The notes under the pieces are model-generated. The model was not told the DNA's origin, made no database searches, and saw nothing but the letters and a program-made list of their open reading frames with translations. The position numbers were made by a program, and so were the translations under genes. 10,052 nt of DNA from Acidimicrobiales bacterium (GTDB lineage Bacteria; Actinomycetota; Acidimicrobiia; Acidimicrobiales; JAKAVM01), in contig DAIDIS010000133.1 in assembly GCA_027451785.1 (NCBI GenBank), positions 1-10,052 on the forward strand. Direction: 5' to 3'. Positions 1-7,716 of this stretch are shown here, in pieces. How positions within the stretch are numbered: the first letter of the stretch is position 1; every line of letters begins with the position of its first letter.

Positions 1-80
1 GATCGCCGGCGTCCCGAAGCCTCACGGTTGCATCTGAGTCAATCCGCAGCAATTGGCCTAAGGGAATAAAGGAGAAAGTG

Positions 81-566
81 ATGGCAGGTTCGCCAAACGG
101 TGAAGGGAAGATTGAGAAGGTGTCCATCATCATCTCGAAGGGTTCTCTGGAAGGGGTGTACCCCGGGCTAATTATGGCAAACGGGGCACGTGCCGAGGGC
201 ATTGAAGCGAACCTCTTTTTCACCTTCTTCGGACTGGACGCTATTCACAAGAAGCGCCAGGGTGCGATCAAGATTGCAACTGTGGGCAATCCGGGTCTTC
301 ATTTGCCGACTCTCGTCGGAGGGTTGCCGGGTGTTTCACTGGCGATGACTAAATACATGGACAAGAAGATGGAGGCTTTGGACATTCCTCCGATCCCGGA
401 GTTCATTGAAATGATCTCGGATACTGGAGCCGGGCTGTATGGCTGCAAGGCGTCGGTCGATCTTTTTGGTTTGAGCAGAGACGACTTCATTCCTCAGGTA
501 AAGGATGTCATCACGGTCGGAGAGTTTTATAAGTTCGCCGGTGGTGGTGAGATCATCTTCACTTAG
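81..566 (+). CDS. DsrE/DsrF-like family protein
   Basis: A 161-residue protein of the DsrE/DsrF/TusD-like fold, the family that carries sulfur on a conserved cysteine in sulfur-relay and persulfide chemistry. Visible features are an N-terminal beta strand (KVSIIISKG), a glycine- and hydrophobic-rich middle (GLHLPTLVGGLPG) and the motif LYGCKASVDLFGL around residues 119-131. Cys122 is the family's usual acceptor position. The closest group appears to be the DsrE2-type proteins, often annotated as peroxiredoxin-family. I chose the ATG at 81 because GGAG at 71-74 lies six bases upstream. The GTG at 78 is too close to that site. The reading frame is open to the left window edge, so a longer protein cannot be excluded. 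No sulfur-oxidation partners are visible here, so the physiological role is unknown. It converges on the sulfotransferase at 582, with 15 bases between. Confidence 0.82.
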   Translation: MAGSPNGEGKIEKVSIIISKGSLEGVYPGLIMANGARAEGIEANLFFTFFGLDAIHKKRQGAIKIATVGNPGLHLPTLVGGLPGVSLAMTKYMDKKMEALDIPPIPEFIEMISDTGAGLYGCKASVDLFGLSRDDFIPQVKDVITVGEFYKFAGGGEIIFT

Positions 567-592
567 CCACAGGACTCATGCCTATTCTGTGG
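567..592. terminator. Possible bidirectional terminator hairpin
   Basis: CCACAG at 567-572 and CTGTGG at 587-592 form an inverted repeat in the 15-base gap between two convergent stop codons. It can extend inward by a G-T and an A-T pair. There is no T-run on either side, so this is a weak candidate supported mainly by its position. Confidence 0.3.
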
Positions 593-1664
593 ACTTGTGC
601 TCCGGTATGCCCGCCTGCTCAGCCTCGCCATCCTGCCAGGCGGAGAGAGTCTCGGGTCGGAGGTCGAAGACCTCGTGTTCGCTCCGCGCGACCTGAGCAC
701 ACGGCTCATAGCCCAATCGGAATTGGGTTTGATTAAATCGCTGCGCCAGCTCTGGCCTAAGGTGAATCGAAGAATTGCTCTGTCGGGTCGGTTTGAAGAA
801 AATGTTTCCTGCTTCGCGGACCCAATGCTCGGGTGACGTCAAGCCAATTGCGGCTGCTATCTGTGGTAGGACCACTTGGGACTCCGAAATCATGTCTTCA
901 TACCTGACGGTAGTCAGTTGACGGCCCATGCGTTCTTGCCATCTCTCTACATATTCGATGGCCGCCAGCCATTCGCAGCAGGCTCTTTCGGTTGGAGATA
1001 GCCGCCATGGCTCCGCTTCCAGTCCAAGAGTAGGAAGTATTCCTTCGGCGAAAACGCTCCATTTCCTGTCTTCGATTCCCCACCAAAGGTTGTGGCTCTT
1101 GGCAAGTCCGTGGGGAATGCTTTGAGTGGAAAGTGCGACTATCGACCGGATTACGCTTGCTCCGTCCCGAATTATGTGGATAAATGTCGCCTGTGGAGCC
1201 AGACGCATAAGCCATCCGATTCGGAATGTCGCCTCGGGAGACTTTTCGACGACACATGCAGTTGGAGCGTGCAGCAGCAATCTGCGGAACCGTCGCTCTT
1301 GTTTACCGGTGAAGTCGCTCTCCTCCAAAGGAAGAACGCCGGGTGCGCTTAGGAATCCCCATATGGCGGTCCGTTTGTCTATGTGGTGCCAGACTGGGCG
1401 TGGCTCCCGATGGTATGTAACGTCCGGATGCAACGAGAGAGCCTCGCCCAAGATCGAAGTTCCTGAGCGTCCGCAACCCATGACAAAAGCGACTTTGCCC
1501 GAGGCTGTGGGATATTTGACCCGCCGACCGTAGGCTGCGATCAGGGCGGCGATGGAGTCCCTCCGGTATTGGACAAGTCCTGCCATTCCCTGAGCCTGCC
1601 TGCGGAGGCTGGGGGAAAGCGGCACGGAGTTCATGGTGGATATTTTGGTCGAAATACGACACAT
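582..1664 (-). CDS. Sulfotransferase family protein (P-loop, PAPS-dependent type)
   Basis: A protein of up to 360 residues in the Sulfotransfer_3-like group, which moves a sulfuryl group from PAPS to a hydroxyl or amino acceptor. The 5'-phosphosulfate loop is at residues 62-71 (MGCGRSGTSI). The 3'-phosphate binding element is at about 162-176 (IHIIRDGASVIRSI, Arg166 and Ser170). VVEKSPE near 138 and RYED near 254-257 are also typical. No signal peptide or membrane segment is seen, so it should act in the cytosol. The acceptor cannot be read from sequence. The start is uncertain: ATG at 1664, 1634 and 1586 are all possible and none has a convincing ribosome site, but all keep the nucleotide loop. 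It lies 78 bases downstream of a second sulfotransferase on the same strand, so the two may be co-transcribed. They share only the core motifs and are not a recent duplication. Confidence 0.85.
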   Translation of the reverse strand: MCRISTKISTMNSVPLSPSLRRQAQGMAGLVQYRRDSIAALIAAYGRRVKYPTASGKVAFVMGCGRSGTSILGEALSLHPDVTYHREPRPVWHHIDKRTAIWGFLSAPGVLPLEESDFTGKQERRFRRLLLHAPTACVVEKSPEATFRIGWLMRLAPQATFIHIIRDGASVIRSIVALSTQSIPHGLAKSHNLWWGIEDRKWSVFAEGILPTLGLEAEPWRLSPTERACCEWLAAIEYVERWQERMGRQLTTVRYEDMISESQVVLPQIAAAIGLTSPEHWVREAGNIFFKPTRQSNSSIHLRPELAQRFNQTQFRLGYEPCAQVARSEHEVFDLRPETLSAWQDGEAEQAGIPEHKSTE

Positions 1665-1742
1665 TGGAAAATCCGAGATCGCCCGGGAATTTTGGCTGAT
1701 CCTTCCCGATCTCGCATTCGGGGGTCAGCGTTAAGAATCAGG

Positions 1743-2678
1743 CTACGGAAGTAGCAGATACGGCCTTATTTTCGGATCCACGGCATTGGATGCGGACCCA
1801 TCGTTTAGGTCGTAGCCGAAAGTGGACGCAGGGCGTTCCAGCTTTACGCGTGCATAGACCCGTAGGAGCCGGTGGGCTGTATCGTGGGTCGCCCAGTCTG
1901 AGAGATACTTTGAGTTGATCTGCGAACGGATCTCGGTCTTCGGTGCCTCTTTGGGCAATCCCAGTAATTCGGTTAGCTCAGGCAATAACCGCTCAGGATT
2001 GGATACCAGGTCTTCGTAGCGCACGATCCGGAGATGTTTGATGTGTTCGGCGTCCTGAAGCATCAAGTGATGCGCCCTGACCCAATGGCGTACAAGCCGG
2101 GCATAGAAGACTTCGGAAAATCTTCGTGTCGCTAATGTGACGGCGACTGGGTGGCGGACGATGAAAACAAACCGTGATTCCGGAAAGACAGTTTGAAGAA
2201 ATCTCGCCTTGATCATGTTTCCGGGGGATTTCTCGACCAGTACCGGCTTAGAGAGATCCCAATACCTCGACCAGTCAAAGAAGAGAGACGATGCCAATTG
2301 CGCGGGAACGGCTGCATCGCGCTCAGTCATATGGGCCTCAGGGTTCCAGGCAAACTTTCCCGGCCCCTTCATCTTGCCCGAAAGGTCATTTAATGGTGTG
2401 TAGACGCTCTGTAGGTGCTGGCCTTCATCTTCGTGGACACCAGTGCCGGTAAGCTCGGACGCTTGACTGTTGGACCCCAGGATTTCCGCTAACAGAGATG
2501 TTCCGCTCCGGTGAAGACCACCCACGAAGACCATTTGGTGGTCGCTCCAAGGTGTTGCAACACTATCGTCGCCCATTGCGCAAGGCCCTGCGTTGTCGTT
2601 TGAGTCTGTCATGGTTGGCTCGATTTGCTGAGGCTCATATTCCGGGAGTGGCGCCTGATTGTCAAATGATGTGGCCAT
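1743..2678 (-). CDS. Sulfotransferase family protein, second copy
   Basis: A 311-residue P-loop sulfotransferase. The PAPS 5' loop is FVGGLHRSGTS at residues 51-61. VEKSPGNMIKARF follows at 148-160, the 3'-phosphate element RFVFIVRHPVAVT is at 169-181, and VRYEDLVSNPE is at 219-229. The last quarter (INSKYLSDWATHD, then FGYDL) resembles the end of Sulfotransfer_3 proteins. The first 48 residues are acidic and low in order, with no signal sequence. The ATG at 2678 has no clear ribosome site. Met23 (2612) is an alternative start that keeps all motifs. The gene is the first of the minus-strand pair and is divergent from the GH5 gene at 2807. The acceptor may be a carbohydrate, glycolipid or small metabolite; I cannot decide. 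Confidence 0.86.
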   Translation of the reverse strand: MATSFDNQAPLPEYEPQQIEPTMTDSNDNAGPCAMGDDSVATPWSDHQMVFVGGLHRSGTSLLAEILGSNSQASELTGTGVHEDEGQHLQSVYTPLNDLSGKMKGPGKFAWNPEAHMTERDAAVPAQLASSLFFDWSRYWDLSKPVLVEKSPGNMIKARFLQTVFPESRFVFIVRHPVAVTLATRRFSEVFYARLVRHWVRAHHLMLQDAEHIKHLRIVRYEDLVSNPERLLPELTELLGLPKEAPKTEIRSQINSKYLSDWATHDTAHRLLRVYARVKLERPASTFGYDLNDGSASNAVDPKIRPYLLLP

Positions 2679-2806
2679 TTCCCGGAGGGAATGGGGGCCA
2701 ATTTCATCTCTACCGACTGAAGGTCCGGGCTCTTGGATGGTAAAGATTAATTGATGGAAGATTGCTTTTCCGATGTTGTCGTAGGGCTCCTCCTGACTGA
2801 GCGCAC
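2679..2806. promoter_or_regulatory. Divergent intergenic region
   Basis: These 128 bases separate the sulfotransferase start from the GH5 start and must hold at least the upstream signals for both if each gene has its own promoter. The only notable element is an AT-rich patch (AAAGATTAATTGATG, about 2742-2756) in otherwise GC-rich DNA. No good -35/-10 pair could be identified on either strand, so this is inferred from gene layout alone. Confidence 0.35.
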
Positions 2807-4612
2807 ATGGCCAAATTGCGGCGTTGTCGGCCTTTGCTCATCAGTATTCAGTTTCAGAACGCCTTGAACAGTTGGAATTACAGTCGCCTGCTGGATAAGT
2901 TCGAGGCGAGCCTTCGCAAGAAAGGGGGCCAGCTAAGAATTCGGCGCGTCGTTGTCTGGCTAGTGACGCTGATTGTACCGCTTTCGCTGGTTGCAGCTGC
3001 ATGTTCGTCCGACGACTCGGTCCTCAAAAGCCCTCAATGGCCCAACCTGCGAACGAAGATTGTCAGTCCATCCTCACTGCCGCCGCCAGCGGTCTCCGGA
3101 CAGATCAACTCCAATGGTGGTCCGTTTCTTACCGACCGCAAAGGGCGCGCCATTTTCTTCCATGGCGTAAATGTCGTCTACAAGTACCCCCCATACGAGG
3201 CTTACCCAGACCCCGGTCATCCTTGGGACTTCAACGCGCACGACGCGTCGCTTCTGGCAAGGCTTGGGTTCAATGTCGTAAGACTGGGAATAACCTGGAG
3301 CGGCCTGGAGCCAGGGACTGCCCCCGCCAATGATCCCGCTATATGTGCGAAGGGAGCGCCGAGCGATCCAAATCAGTACAACCCAGCGGTCGTTGCCAAT
3401 TATCTCTACAACCTCAAAAAAACCGTCGATCTACTTGGCCAATACCACATCTACTCGCTTATAGATATGCATCAAGATGTATACAACGAGCTTTTCGACG
3501 GAGAGGGCGCTCCGGCTTGGGCGGTTTGCACCGACGGCAGGCCGATGGCCGATGCTCCGGGAAGATGGTCCAACAATTATGGATCGCGCGCCGCCGGAGC
3601 TGCTTTCCATAACTTCTGGGATAACTCGGTCGTGGGTGATCTGCAGGGAGAATTCGACAGATCCTGGGTGGCTGTAGCTCGTTACTTTGCCGATGATCCT
3701 TGGGTAGTCGGGTACGACCCATTCAATGAGCCCTTTTCTGTTTCGTTGGTGAAATTCAAAGAGGAAACCTTCGCCAGCCAGCTACGGTGCTTTTACGAGG
3801 GATCCGATCTGGCCACGCTCCGGTTCAAGGGCAATCCTCCAAGCCACTGCGCACCTGGAGTCCCCAAATCCGGCTTGATTCCCCAACTCCTTTCCGCAGA
3901 CCCGAATCATCTCATCTTCTATGAGCCCGACATATATACGTCCCGAGGTGGGCCAAATCTCGTCGGCCCGATGCAATTTCCTCGCCTGGTTTTCAATTTC
4001 CACGACTATTGCTCCTACCGCAGCGGAAAAACCGGGAACCCCACCGACTTGTCGGCATGCGCGGCACAGGAGAACGTTACCCTCAACGCCAGGGCAGAGG
4101 ACCGGCCGGAGTTGGCCACAACCTACCAACCCGGGGGGCCGGCGTGGTTCATGAGCGAGTTCGGCGCTTCGTCTGACCCAGGTCTTCTTGGATTGCTGAC
4201 GAACGAAGCCGACCAACATCTAATTGGCTGGGCGTATTGGTCTTGGAAGTTCTATAACGACCCTACCGGTAGCGCCGACGAATCTTTGGTAAACGTGAAC
4301 GGCAACCTTAAGCCGACTGCTTCGGTTTTGTCGCGGCCCTATGCAATGGCGGTGGCGGGCGAGCCTGTCTCAACCAGCTTCAGCTCGACCACCGAGCAGT
4401 TTCAACTTACGTACAGGCCGGACGGCCAATTCAAGGCAGACACTGTCGTCTTTGTTCCGCTGGCGGTGCATTATTCCTCAGGTTATTGCGCTCGGGCGAC
4501 CGGAGCGAAAATAATTTCAGGCCGTAAGGCCAGCTACGTCAGGCTGCAGAACCTGAAGGGGTCGAGTCTCGTTACCCTCACCATCGACCAAGGGAAGTGC
4601 TCGGGAGCGTAG
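2807..4612 (+). CDS. Secreted/lipid-anchored GH5 glycosidase, endoglycoceramidase-like
   Basis: A 601-residue glycoside hydrolase of family 5 (TIM barrel, retaining). A basic stretch RIRR (44-47) is followed by a hydrophobic run (48-64) and AAACSS. Cys66 is thus the likely lipidated residue and the enzyme probably sits outside the membrane. The barrel starts at IFFHGVNVVYKYPPY (116-130), a sequence style typical of endoglycoceramidase-type GH5. MHQDVY is at 221-226. The acid/base glutamate is Glu308 in DPFNEPF and the nucleophile is Glu451 in FMSEFG. NFHDYC (397-402) and WAYWSWKFY (475-483) complete the site. Residues from about 510 form a beta-type C-terminal domain. Substrates in this branch include glycosylceramides and simpler glycosides or glycolipids. 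The exact one is unknown. The ATG at 2807 gives an unusually long 43-residue lead before the signal and has a poor ribosome site, so the true start may be internal. A phosphoesterase follows 88 bases later. Confidence 0.86.
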   Translation: MAKLRRCRPLLISIQFQNALNSWNYSRLLDKFEASLRKKGGQLRIRRVVVWLVTLIVPLSLVAAACSSDDSVLKSPQWPNLRTKIVSPSSLPPPAVSGQINSNGGPFLTDRKGRAIFFHGVNVVYKYPPYEAYPDPGHPWDFNAHDASLLARLGFNVVRLGITWSGLEPGTAPANDPAICAKGAPSDPNQYNPAVVANYLYNLKKTVDLLGQYHIYSLIDMHQDVYNELFDGEGAPAWAVCTDGRPMADAPGRWSNNYGSRAAGAAFHNFWDNSVVGDLQGEFDRSWVAVARYFADDPWVVGYDPFNEPFSVSLVKFKEETFASQLRCFYEGSDLATLRFKGNPPSHCAPGVPKSGLIPQLLSADPNHLIFYEPDIYTSRGGPNLVGPMQFPRLVFNFHDYCSYRSGKTGNPTDLSACAAQENVTLNARAEDRPELATTYQPGGPAWFMSEFGASSDPGLLGLLTNEADQHLIGWAYWSWKFYNDPTGSADESLVNVNGNLKPTASVLSRPYAMAVAGEPVSTSFSSTTEQFQLTYRPDGQFKADTVVFVPLAVHYSSGYCARATGAKIISGRKASYVRLQNLKGSSLVTLTIDQGKCSGA

Positions 4613-4700
4613 CCAGGCGCCATCGCAATTTGGATGGTTGCCCCAATGGCCGCCGTTTGAAATTAATTCGCTGTGCGGTAGGAATCTGGCGGTGAGCAGC

Positions 4701-6272
4701 ATGCTCAAGCTCTTGGAGCGCGACGTAATCACTGGAGCTAGGCTTGATGACATCGTTATCAAAAGCAAGCCCTCTGCTGGTGTCGCAATGGCGGTCCTGG
4801 TTGCTTTTTGCCTACTGGGAGCGTCCTGCGCCAAATCGAATGTCGTCAATGGCGCCTCGGGACAAGAGCGGGTCAGCGGCGGCCCGAACGGGACGTACAT
4901 AGTTCCTGTAGGTATTCACAAGATCAAGCACGTCGTCATAGTGATGCAGGAGAATCGCTCGTTCGACAGCTACTTCGGGACCTATCCAGGGGCTGACGGA
5001 ATTCCGATGCAGAAGGGCGTTCCGGTGGTCTGCGTACCGGACCCCGAAAGTGGTAGATGCGTCAAACCGTTCCCGGACCATGCCGATGTGAACGGAGGCG
5101 GCCCCCATTCTGCGGGCAATTCCCTAGCTGACATCGACGGCGCGGCGATGGACGGATTCATCGCACAGGCCGAGTTGGGAAAGAGAGGATGCCTTATTCC
5201 GACGGATCCGGCGTGTACAAACTCGACGACACCCGATGTCATGGGTTACCACACCGAGAGCGACATTCCGAACTACTGGAAGTACGCCAACGACTTCGTG
5301 CTTCAGGACCACATGTTCGAGCCAAACGCCTCCTGGAGCTTGCCTTCTCACCTATTCCTGGTGTCCGAGTGGTCAGCGTTCTGCACCGAAAAGGACAACC
5401 CCTCCAGTTGTGTAAATTCCTTGCAGACTCGTCCTGCGGAAATCCCGGCCAATACTCCCGCTTACTACGGAGGCAAGCCGGGTGCCCTCAAAGAGGGGAC
5501 CCAATTGGGCGCCGGCACCGGCCAACCGGACTACGCCTGGACGGACTTGACTTACCTGCTGCATAAGGACCATGTTTCGTGGAGATATTTCGTGGTCTCC
5601 GGCACTGAGCCCGATTGCGAGAACCCGGCGGCCGAGACATGTGCTGCCGTTGCACAGAATTCGAGCACTCCGGGCATCTGGAACCCACTTCCTTGGTTCG
5701 ATACCGTAAAGACTGATGGCCAACTGGGCAACATCCAGTCAATGAGCAATTTCTACAAAGATGCCAAACAAGGTTCGCTTCCTTCCGTCACATGGATAAC
5801 GCCTTCCGGAAATGTGAGTGAGCATCCACCTGCACCGGTCAGCTTCGGGCAGTCGTATGTCACAAGCGTCGTCAATGCCGTCATGGCGAGCCCGGATTGG
5901 AAATCCACGGCCGTCTTCCTTTCCTGGGACGACTGGGGTGGGTTCTTCGACCACGTTGTTCCCCCGTCGGTGGACGCCAATGGTTATGGCCTGCGGGTTC
6001 CGGGGCTGGTAATCAGCCCGTACGCCAAAGCCGGGTATGTGGACCATCAGACTCTGAGCTTCGACGCTTACGACAAGTTCATAGAGGACGACTTCCTGAA
6101 CGGCCAGAGGATCGACCCGGCCACAGATGGAAGGCCTGACTCAAGGCCCGACGTCAGAGAGAACCAAAAGATCCTCGGAAACCTTGTCTCCGACTTCAAC
6201 TTCAATCAGAAACCCAGGGCTCCCGTTGTCTTGCCCGTTCATCCCAAGACGACGTTGACCGGAACCCCTTAG
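4701..6272 (+). CDS. Phospholipase C/acid phosphatase-type phosphoesterase lipoprotein
   Basis: A 523-residue member of the bacterial phospholipase C/AcpA phosphoesterase family (alkaline phosphatase superfamily), which cleaves phosphate esters such as phospholipid head groups. Numbered from ATG 4701, a hydrophobic run ends in LLGASC with Cys43 as the probable lipidated residue. The first metal-site motif, VIVMQENRSFDSYFG, is at about 79-93 with Glu84 and Asn85 as ligands. The segment EPNASWSLPSH near 207-217 probably holds the nucleophile; this is inferred by family position. The second metal motif WDDWGGFFDHVVPP is at 409-422. An upstream TTG at 4638 extends the frame, but it has no ribosome site. 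ATG 4701 has GGTGAG at 4690-4695. It is co-directional with the GH5 gene, so the two may form a surface lipid-processing pair. Phosphatase rather than lipase activity remains possible. Confidence 0.87.
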   Translation: MLKLLERDVITGARLDDIVIKSKPSAGVAMAVLVAFCLLGASCAKSNVVNGASGQERVSGGPNGTYIVPVGIHKIKHVVIVMQENRSFDSYFGTYPGADGIPMQKGVPVVCVPDPESGRCVKPFPDHADVNGGGPHSAGNSLADIDGAAMDGFIAQAELGKRGCLIPTDPACTNSTTPDVMGYHTESDIPNYWKYANDFVLQDHMFEPNASWSLPSHLFLVSEWSAFCTEKDNPSSCVNSLQTRPAEIPANTPAYYGGKPGALKEGTQLGAGTGQPDYAWTDLTYLLHKDHVSWRYFVVSGTEPDCENPAAETCAAVAQNSSTPGIWNPLPWFDTVKTDGQLGNIQSMSNFYKDAKQGSLPSVTWITPSGNVSEHPPAPVSFGQSYVTSVVNAVMASPDWKSTAVFLSWDDWGGFFDHVVPPSVDANGYGLRVPGLVISPYAKAGYVDHQTLSFDAYDKFIEDDFLNGQRIDPATDGRPDSRPDVRENQKILGNLVSDFNFNQKPRAPVVLPVHPKTTLTGTP

Positions 6273-6311
6273 CAATTGGGCTCTCGTGTCTCTAAATGGT
6301 GGCTGGAGGTA

Positions 6312-6333
6312 TCGCGGTGGGCTTCCCCTGCGA
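6312..6333 (+). terminator. Possible terminator hairpin after the phosphoesterase
   Basis: This segment, 39 bases past the stop codon, folds back as TCGCGG against CCTGCGA with one mismatch and GGG against CCC inside, leaving a loop of about four bases. There is no following T-run. Its place just downstream of an apparent two-gene unit supports the call only modestly. Confidence 0.35.
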
Positions 6334-6407
6334 CCCAGAGGGCCAAGAATGGGCTGGGCGAGACATCTCGATACCGGGTAGGGAACCGGTGGCAGGTAGC
6401 AGTGACG

Positions 6408-6428
6408 GTCGGCATGGAAATAGCCGAC
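6408..6428. repeat. Inverted repeat GTCGGC/GCCGAC with a direct copy downstream
   Basis: GTCGGC at 6408-6413 and GCCGAC at 6423-6428 form a perfect six-base inverted repeat around a nine-base spacer. The right half with its flank, ATAGCCGAC, occurs again at 6474-6482, 54 bases on. This arrangement upstream of the MBL-fold gene (start 6516) could be an operator. It could also be chance in GC-rich DNA. Confidence 0.35.
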
Positions 6429-6515
6429 ATTATGGGGGGACTTTCGAAGTAGTATTCGCCAGGTATTCTGCCTATAGCCGACGATTAGGGCCAGAGAGAA
6501 GACGAGAGGCCGCCG

Positions 6516-7259
6516 GTGTTGTTGGATGAAGTAGCGCCCGGGGTTTGGCGGGCTGGCTCCAAGTATGTCAATTGGTACATTGTCGACGGCGGCACGGAGG
6601 GCCTCACCGTGGTCGATGCAGGGTTTCGTGGCTACGTGAAGAAGCTCGACAAAACCCTTGCGCGGATCGGCAAGTCAAGGGCGGACGTGAAGGCGACAGT
6701 CTTGACTCATGGACATGTCGATCATGTCGGCATGGCATCGGAACTCGCCCATTCGGGTGCGACAATTTTCATGCACCCTGCTGACTTCGAGATTGCTGCT
6801 GACCCGACATCCGTAAAGAACGAAGGGAGGGTCGGCAAATACCTCCTTTACCCCGGCATCAGCGCGTTCGTCTTGCACTCCGTAGCCAAAGGCGCATTGC
6901 TTCCGACGGACTTTCCGCCATTTGAGCCGATTGCGGACGGCGAGACGATGGATGTTCCAGGTAACCCCACCGTCACCCATGTGCCGGGGCATACGGATGG
7001 GAGCTGTGTGCTGGAGTTCCACGAGCACGGCGTTGCCTTGGTAGGTGACCTGATCTGTACAGTAAGCCCTGTCAGCGGGCGTCGAAACGGGCCTCAAATC
7101 CTCACCAGGGTATCGAACAAGAACTCCGCCAAGGCGCTTAGCTCTTTAGACCTTGTCGAGGGGATCAAAGCAAAAATAATTCTCCCGGGCCATGGCGATC
7201 CCTACCTCGATGGCATCGAGTCGGCGATTGCTAGCGCCAAGGCAGTCGGCTGTAGGTGA
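6516..7259 (+). CDS. MBL-fold metallo-hydrolase
   Basis: A 247-residue metallo-beta-lactamase-fold hydrolase of the glyoxalase II-like/RNase Z-like branch, probably cytosolic since no signal sequence is present. The metal motif THGHVDHVG holds His65, His67, Asp69 and His70. His159 in VPGHTDGS, Asp178 in LVGDLI and His226 in LPGHGDP complete a two-metal site. The first strands, NWYIVDGGTEGLTVVDAGF (19-37), are typical. The GTG at 6516 is chosen because GAGAGG at 6504-6509 is well spaced. The next two codons are TTG. Substrates in this superfamily include thioesters, lactones and phosphodiesters; nothing in the sequence selects one. It stands alone after a 243-base gap and converges, with 15 bases between, on the SHOCT protein, so it is probably a single-gene unit. 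Confidence 0.88.
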   Translation: MLLDEVAPGVWRAGSKYVNWYIVDGGTEGLTVVDAGFRGYVKKLDKTLARIGKSRADVKATVLTHGHVDHVGMASELAHSGATIFMHPADFEIAADPTSVKNEGRVGKYLLYPGISAFVLHSVAKGALLPTDFPPFEPIADGETMDVPGNPTVTHVPGHTDGSCVLEFHEHGVALVGDLICTVSPVSGRRNGPQILTRVSNKNSAKALSSLDLVEGIKAKIILPGHGDPYLDGIESAIASAKAVGCR

Positions 7260-7274
7260 CCGAGATCTTGGGAG

Positions 7275-7529
7275 CTATCGTTTAGAACGGATCAGGTCCA
7301 ATTTTGCCCTGTATTCGTCCTCGTTTATCTCTCCCTTGGCGAATCTCTCTCGCAGGATCGTCTCGGCTTGGTCGCCGGTCGCGGATTGGGCGGGTCCCCC
7401 GTGGTGTACCAAGTACCTAACCAGGGCTACCACTCCGAAGACGATGACCGACCAGAAGACGACCATCGCTATCAGCATCACAATCCAGCCTCCGATCCCG
7501 ATCCCGGTGTGCTGCCAGCCGTAGTACAT
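7275..7529 (-). CDS. Small membrane protein with SHOCT domain
   Basis: An 84-residue protein with one long hydrophobic helix (about residues 13-41), a short glycine/histidine-rich hinge (VHHGGPAQ) and a C-terminal SHOCT motif at about 58-83. The key pattern is LRERFAKGEINEDEYRAKLDLI. SHOCT segments are short helical hairpins that often end small membrane or oligomeric proteins, and their role is mostly unknown. I chose the ATG at 7529 because AGGAAGGA lies just upstream on this strand. A frame extending to 7760 would add 77 unrelated residues and swallow the control region, so it is rejected. It is transcribed away from the YCII/ECF operon across a 278-base gap, so it may share regulation with it. 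Function unknown. Confidence 0.8.
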   Translation of the reverse strand: MYYGWQHTGIGIGGWIVMLIAMVVFWSVIVFGVVALVRYLVHHGGPAQSATGDQAETILRERFAKGEINEDEYRAKLDLIRSKR

Positions 7530-7623
7530 ATTCGTCCTTCCTGAGAGCCGACTACATTTCAGCCCTGAACCCAATTTAGGCACTAGCGTCGTGTTCCGTA
7601 AGGGCAAAGTGGCCCGGATTGCA

Positions 7624-7637
7624 AGGACGAGAGTCCT
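7624..7637. other. Small perfect hairpin with GAGA loop
   Basis: AGGAC at 7624-7628 and GTCCT at 7633-7637 flank the tetraloop GAGA, which fits the stable GNRA class as RNA. It lies upstream of both plus-strand TGTCGA boxes, so it is outside the predicted operon transcript and could be a DNA site or part of another RNA. It is short enough to be chance. Confidence 0.25.
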
Positions 7638-7716
7638 GTAATAGTCGATGAGAGTTGAAGAGGTATGGGGGGATAGCAAGGCTTGTCGAAGAAGCTGGGA
7701 TCTAATTTCTCGGCAT

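Larger units (their letters stand above)
6273..6515. other. Intergenic region with repeats
   Basis: These 243 bases lie between the phosphoesterase stop and the MBL-fold gene and show no convincing gene. An open frame at 6296-6529 is glycine/arginine-rich, lacks a ribosome site and overlaps the next start. The stretch holds an imperfect hairpin near the upstream stop, an inverted repeat at 6408-6428 and a direct repeat of ATAGCCGAC. The control signals of the MBL gene probably lie here, although no clear -35/-10 pair was found. Confidence 0.6.

Noticed and set aside
898..1533. Open frames of 119-135 codons overlapping the first sulfotransferase on both strands
   Set aside because: They are shadows of the sulfotransferase, which has clear catalytic motifs. 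Their translations show no domain.
4638..4700. TTG start adding 21 residues to the phosphoesterase
   Set aside because: No ribosome site and it would lengthen an already long lead before the lipoprotein signal.
6296..6529. 77-codon open frame between the phosphoesterase and the MBL-fold gene
   Set aside because: No ribosome site, Gly/Arg-rich composition typical of a chance frame, no recognisable motif, and it overlaps the well-supported start at 6516.
6575..7160. Further TGTCGA boxes within the MBL-fold gene
   Set aside because: They lie in coding sequence over conserved codons, and I saw none as the full TTGTCGAA 8-mer or placed before a gene start.
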